From: Lumbricus rubellus
Taxonomy: Eukaryota; Annelida; Clitellata; Crassiclitellata; Lumbricidae
Length of the DNA stretch: 64,000 bases
Assembly: GCA_945859605.1 (NCBI GenBank)
Contig: OX243824.1
Coordinates: 26,929,403-26,993,402, forward strand
Reading direction: 5' to 3'
Below, one piece after another: positions 52,926 through 64,000 of this stretch. How positions within the stretch are numbered: position 1 is the first letter of the stretch; every line of letters starts with the position of its first letter. A model generated the notes under the pieces. The model worked only from the letters and a program-made list of their open reading frames with translations. It was not told the DNA's origin and did no database searches. A program made the position numbers and the translations under genes.

Positions 52926-53920
52926 AATAACATTCCAAAGTACCATGGCTATTCCATGTACCAAAGCATGCAAAGTACAACTAAAAGTACTTCTAGAGCA
53001 ATGTTACATAAGTTAACTAAAACTGAAAGTTACTTTATCATTGATAACCAAAACTAAAATAGTTAACGCAAACTAAAATTGAAAGTTTTTAAAGTGTAAC
53101 TAAAACTAAACTGGTACAAGGCTACAATTAAAATTAAACTTGATGGTTGAAAGCTGATTTTTTCCTTCTGTGAGATGCACAAACTGAATGGTGGATATAT
53201 CTGCAACGTTTATTTGTGAGTAGCCTACCTCAAACTGCTGTTTAGTAGCAAGCTTGAATTTAGTCACATCTGTTGGCCTTGCTAATCAAAATTAACTACC
53301 ACTTGGTGATTTTTAGAAAATTTCTTAACGCTAAAGTGCTAATGTTACTAACTACACACAAAGTGAAACTGAGACAATTGTATTTAGACACCTCTGTGGG
53401 AAAAACCCCGTTTTCTTAATTTTCCGCTTTGCATTTTGAAGCTCCTGCTAAAAAATTTCCTTTTGCCCCTCCTGCAAAAAAATGTCTGCGAGCGCCCATG
53501 GACTAACTTAGACAACTGAGCAATTAGTAACGATGCTATATAAATATATTGCAAATACAGCAATGTTCTGTCCCTAGAAATCACTTTTGACAGAAACTAC
53601 CTCACGACTTTTGTCCCTAATTCACAGCAACAAATGCATCATTACAACTTCTTGCAACCATTCTTTAAACCAGTCTGAACAAATGAAACAATTTGATATA
53701 TGTTCTGAAACATATTATGTGACAATTTCTTTAAAAGAAACAATACATGTTCTATTGTTGTTCAAACAATCTGATATACAGTCTTTCAACAATCTGGCTT
53801 ATATTTTTAAACAAAAGTAACACCTGTATTGTATGTTCTTGAAACAATCAGACTCATATTTTTAACTACTATGACACATGATCTGTAAACAGTCTGCTGA
53901 CTCATGTTCTTAAACAATAT
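52926..53920. other. Unassigned AT-rich sequence
   Basis: No supported exon; loosely repeated CTGATATA and AAACAATCTGA words from 53640 to 53880 that run towards the 45-bp tandem repeat. Confidence 0.5.
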
Positions 53921-53927
53921 ATGTACG

Positions 53928-54130
53928 AGCACTTGTTGTTGCATAATGCCCCTTCAAGATTCCTACTCAGATGCGCTCCTGACTACAGCTGGGACACCGA
54001 ATCAGATTTTCACCACGAAGTGCACAAGCAATTGCGAGTAAAGGACATGTTCAGGGTCTTCAGTCCACGTGGCAGCTTGAGGTGGATTCGAACCCACAAT
54101 CTTCCTCCTCCAAACACCACCATGCCCCAC
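53928..54130 (-). mobile_element. tRNA-derived SINE, family A, diverged
   Basis: Reverse copy: AATGCCCCTTCAAGATTC, ACTCAGATGCGCTCC, GCGAGTAAAGGACATG, B box GGTGGATTCGAACCC. Lies just 3' of KAT2. Confidence 0.75.
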
Positions 54131-54133
54131 AAA

Positions 54134-54370
54134 TATGACACGTGTTCTTTATATAAACTGACCTATATCCTTAAACAACGTGACACATGTTCTTTAAATA
54201 AACTGATCTATATCCTTAACCCTTTAATGCTAGGATATCCCATATCGGTATTAGAGGGTTAACACAACGTGACAAATGTTCTTTACATAAACTGACTCGT
54301 ATCCTTAAACAATGTGTGACACATGTTCTTTAAATAAACTGACCCATATCCTTAAACAATGTGACAAGAG
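54134..54370. repeat. 45-bp tandem repeat 3' of KAT2
   Basis: Four or five units of GACACATGTTCTTTAAATAA plus ACTGACCCATATCCTTAAAC. One unit carries the 39-bp insertion. Begins beside a family A SINE. Confidence 0.8.
54220..54258. mobile_element. 39-bp TTAA-flanked mini-insertion
   Basis: CCCTTTAATGCT at the left and GGTATTAGAGGG at the right, TTAA on both sides (54216-54219, 54259-54262), inserted in one unit of a 45-bp tandem repeat whose other units read ATCCTTAAACAA. Confidence 0.7.
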
Positions 54371-54476
54371 TGAATCAGTTCTCGCCATATCAACCAACTT
54401 CAGTTCAACACACCGTTGGCAATATCACACACGTCAAAGTCACACGATAAAAACAACATCCAGCTACTGCCAGCGT

Positions 54477-63325
<8,849 letters not shown>

Positions 63326-63384
63326 CTAAAATTTCAATTAAGAAATGTCATAATTAGTATTATTCTTAAAATTCATGCATTCGT

Positions 63385-63468
63385 CCATTCATTGCAAGAT
63401 TTTATATAGCACCTTTTGAAAAAGTCTACTCAGAAGCGCTCTCAGTCCAACCACGGTGACACAAATAA
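63385..63468 (-). mobile_element. L2-like LINE 3' tail (KAT2 intron)
   Basis: Reverse complement shows GAGCGCTTCTGAGTAG, then TATATAAAATC and an AATGAATGGACGAATG tail. Confidence 0.65.
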
Positions 63469-64000
63469 GTAGTAAGGAGCCTGTAAAACGCTGATGAGTC
63501 ATATCTAGGTAGATCCCAAGCCGTAATTTAAAAAAATACGACTGGCTGATAAAGAAATTTGGCTGGTAACCGGCTTAGACGCATTTATGTTGTGTCCTCA
63601 GGTCTTATCTGGAAGCACTACTGTTTCCGCGTATTTTCTTAAAACTTCTTTTTCCAGGTCTTCACATTGGGAGTGCCTTTAGTATTTATGTGTAAACCCA
63701 GAATTACGGCTGGAATTAAGCTCTAGTACAGTGGCCGACTGTCAACTATGCGTGAACACTTTAAGAAGTACATTTATCTTTAGAAATAAGACAACTACAT
63801 GCAGTTTTCTTATCAAAGATCGTAGACAAAACATATCTTGTGCAGAAGTTAAGAAAACTAAGCCGTTAAGATTTCATACCCATTGCTGCCTCTACTTTCT
63901 ACAAACACTGGTGTCATCTCAGAGGCAATATATCACATGCTCAGAGAGTATTTAGATTGATAGTCAATCATAAGAAACGTCACACATCGCATGTCAAACA

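Noticed and set aside
63731..63955. Additional upstream KAT2 exon in 63470-64000
   Set aside because: The plus-strand frame there is on the wrong strand and the minus strand shows no Gcn5/PCAF N-terminal motif; the next exon is probably outside the window.

Overview
This is animal nuclear DNA: three recognisable protein-coding loci, all on the minus strand, set in a dense mass of transposable elements, microsatellites and minisatellites. GT/AG introns, animal cyclin Y and Gcn5/PCAF proteins, RTE-type and L2-type LINEs, tRNA-derived SINEs, hAT, Tc1/mariner, Harbinger-like and piggyBac-like elements all fit an invertebrate metazoan. The frequent TAGGCCTA-type words make me lean towards a marine invertebrate deuterostome (echinoderm or hemichordate), but I cannot prove the species.

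Layout. 1-12139: no gene found; a (GTAT)n tract, a mariner foldback element, a long GAA tract, hAT elements, SINEs and a 43-bp minisatellite. 12140-22578 (minus): complete cyclin Y (CCNY) coding sequence in 8 exons that sum to 1080 nt (359 codons plus stop). Its introns hold a nested hAT pair, SINEs, a Harbinger-like MITE, a 75-bp TTAA-flanked insertion, and a 71-bp tandem array made from the splice acceptor and start of exon 6. 22579-27205: CCNY upstream region with three CCAAT boxes, then unassigned sequence. 27206-30493 (minus): one long uninterrupted reading frame for a four-finger C2H2 protein with EGR-like recognition helices. 30494-54476: no supported host gene; two further Harbinger-like MITEs, an RTE LINE, a hAT with perfect 8-bp target duplication, SINEs, and an (ACAT)n tract split by two transposons. 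54477-63325 (minus, continuing past the right edge): the last nine coding exons of a GCN5/PCAF lysine acetyltransferase (KAT2), including acetyltransferase and bromodomain; one intron holds an RTE LINE inserted in a mariner-type element.

The three host genes have no evident shared pathway; cyclin Y is a membrane-tethered CDK14/16 partner, KAT2 a chromatin acetyltransferase and the zinc-finger protein a probable transcription factor. The best observations are structural: duplicated splice acceptors in CCNY, very short TTAA-flanked insertions with recognisable empty sites, dated nested insertions, and LINE/SINE families sharing a 3' hairpin that contains the LINE stop codon. All calls are by eye; copy numbers, divergences and family names were not tested by any search.
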